A stretch of DNA of 53,453 nucleotides from Klebsiella pneumoniae (lineage in GTDB: Bacteria; Pseudomonadota; Gammaproteobacteria; Eutrophobiales; Eutrophobiaceae), in assembly GCA_945878555.1 (NCBI GenBank), contig CAMDWI010000010.1:70559-124011 (forward strand). Direction: 5' to 3'. This document shows, piece by piece, positions 52,639 to 53,453 of the stretch (position 1 is its first letter; each line of letters begins with the position of its first letter). A model generated the notes under the pieces. That model worked only from the letters and a program-made list of their open reading frames with translations, had not been told where the DNA came from and made no database searches. Both the position numbers and the translations under genes were made by a program.

Positions 52639-53346
52639 TTACAGCACGGCCCAGTTTTCCACCAGCAGGCCGAATCCGATAATCACCGCTGCACAGCCGA
52701 CCGAGGCCATGCCGGCTGTATTCATCCAGCCGGCATGTTTATCGAGGAATCGCAATGGATAAGAGGCGACAAATGAGAGAACTATCATACCGAGGATAGA
52801 CCCGGTACCAAATGCGAGGACATAACCCAGTCCATTGATGACGGAGTCTGTGCCAGCCGCAAGTACCAGCAGTCCGGCGGACCCTGCGGTACCGTGTATC
52901 ATCCCGACCAGCATCGCCCGTCCCAGCCCGAGACTGTGATGTGGGTGCGGATGCGGGTTTCTGGAATGAGGAACCAGATCGAACTGATGACTATGGGCAT
53001 GGACATGATGAAGACCGGTATCATGCTGATGAAAATGGAAGTGTGTACGCTTGCGCCAGAGACGTACAAGTACATTCGCACCCAGCATGACTATCATAAC
53101 GCCGACAGCCAGTTGCAGGATTGCCTGGGTCCGTTCAGAGATAGTGCCGCCCCAGATCAGCAGCATACCGCATATTGTTAATAGTGTGATGGTATGACCC
53201 AGGCCCCACAGGCTACCACGCAATATCAGTGCCCGCCGGGTGCTATGCCCCGTGCCCAGCGTTGCCATCGCAGCGAGATGGTCGGCGTCCAGCACATGCT
53301 GCATGCCTACCAGGCTACCTAATAGCAACAGGGTGTAATATTCCAT
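52639..53346 (-). CDS. NiCoT/UreH-type nickel or cobalt transporter
   Basis: 235 residues. The signature H-x4-D-H is intact in GMQHVLDADHLAAMATL (H17, D22, H23), the hallmark of the NiCoT family's second helix. Six helices in two groups are joined by a His-rich cytosolic loop (HFHFHQHDTGLHHVHAHSHQ and HPHPHHS, about 15 His). The GMIHGTAGSAG motif in the second half is also typical. The probable cargo is Ni2+ or Co2+. GGAG seven bases before the ATG. It is the first gene of the minus-strand cluster that contains a class II aldolase, a His-rich protein and cupins, all possible metal users. Confidence 0.88.
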   Translation of the reverse strand: MEYYTLLLLGSLVGMQHVLDADHLAAMATLGTGHSTRRALILRGSLWGLGHTITLLTICGMLLIWGGTISERTQAILQLAVGVMIVMLGANVLVRLWRKRTHFHFHQHDTGLHHVHAHSHQFDLVPHSRNPHPHPHHSLGLGRAMLVGMIHGTAGSAGLLVLAAGTDSVINGLGYVLAFGTGSILGMIVLSFVASYPLRFLDKHAGWMNTAGMASVGCAAVIIGFGLLVENWAVL

Positions 53347-53453
53347 GCGTTACTCCAGTGACAGCTTGTAGATAAAACGTCGTGCAGTCGACGGCCGATA
53401 CATCGATCCCGCCTGCCGGCAACCGGTACTGTAAACCTGATGGTGTGCAGGGG

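Overview
The window is a gene-dense bacterial chromosome segment of roughly balanced G+C with Shine-Dalgarno starts, twin-arginine and Sec signal peptides, a TonB-dependent receptor, an FNR-type regulator and a tripartite tricarboxylate (Tct) transporter. Together these point to a Gram-negative, probably marine or sediment gammaproteobacterium (inference from gene families; no rRNA is present). I see no tRNA, rRNA, CRISPR, IS element or prophage.

Layout. (1) 1-11229, plus strand: two copies of a DUF1592-type cytochrome / DUF1552 Tat protein / exported ankyrin-repeat protein module. The first copy is cut by the window edge, and a PQQ dehydrogenase lies between the copies. (2) 11424-20302: a secreted amidohydrolase-like protein, a Rieske oxygenase, an FNR-type regulator, an exported alpha/beta hydrolase and a TonB-dependent receptor behind a good promoter and a long dyad. 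(3) 20476-26078: two ornithine-cyclodeaminase-family enzymes flanking two small isoprenylcysteine-methyltransferase-like membrane proteins and a His-tailed EutA. (4) 26337-33847, minus strand: three tandem paralogues of the secreted amidohydrolase-like protein, a small anchored protein and an EamA transporter. (5) 34193-40108: six genes whose order and sizes match mxaR-S-A-C-K-L, the maturation genes of PQQ methanol dehydrogenase, but with no mxaF/J/G/I here. (6) 41087-45732: a 4,5-dihydroxyphthalate-decarboxylase-like protein, a Cys-nucleophile hydrolase, a PanB-like enzyme and a second, very similar Rieske oxygenase. (7) 45813-53346, minus strand: a Ni/Co transporter, class II aldolase, His-rich protein, paired permease-like proteins, two cupins and TctC-TctA-TctB, punctuated by terminators.

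How it may work together (inference): the window reads as a catabolic island for uptake and oxidation of an organic acid or aromatic compound. The TonB receptor and Tct system would import it, and Rieske oxygenases, decarboxylase, hydrolases, cupins, aldolase and cyclodeaminases would process it. In the periplasm a quinoprotein, heme-motif proteins and Tat-exported DUF1552 proteins form a second, poorly understood oxidation module. The strongest novelty candidates are the duplicated DUF1592/DUF1552/ankyrin module, the four amidohydrolase-fold proteins that all replace the HxH metal motif with NDGDN, the orphan mxa-like maturation cluster, and a three-copy structured intergenic repeat whose terminal stems differ in sequence but stay paired.
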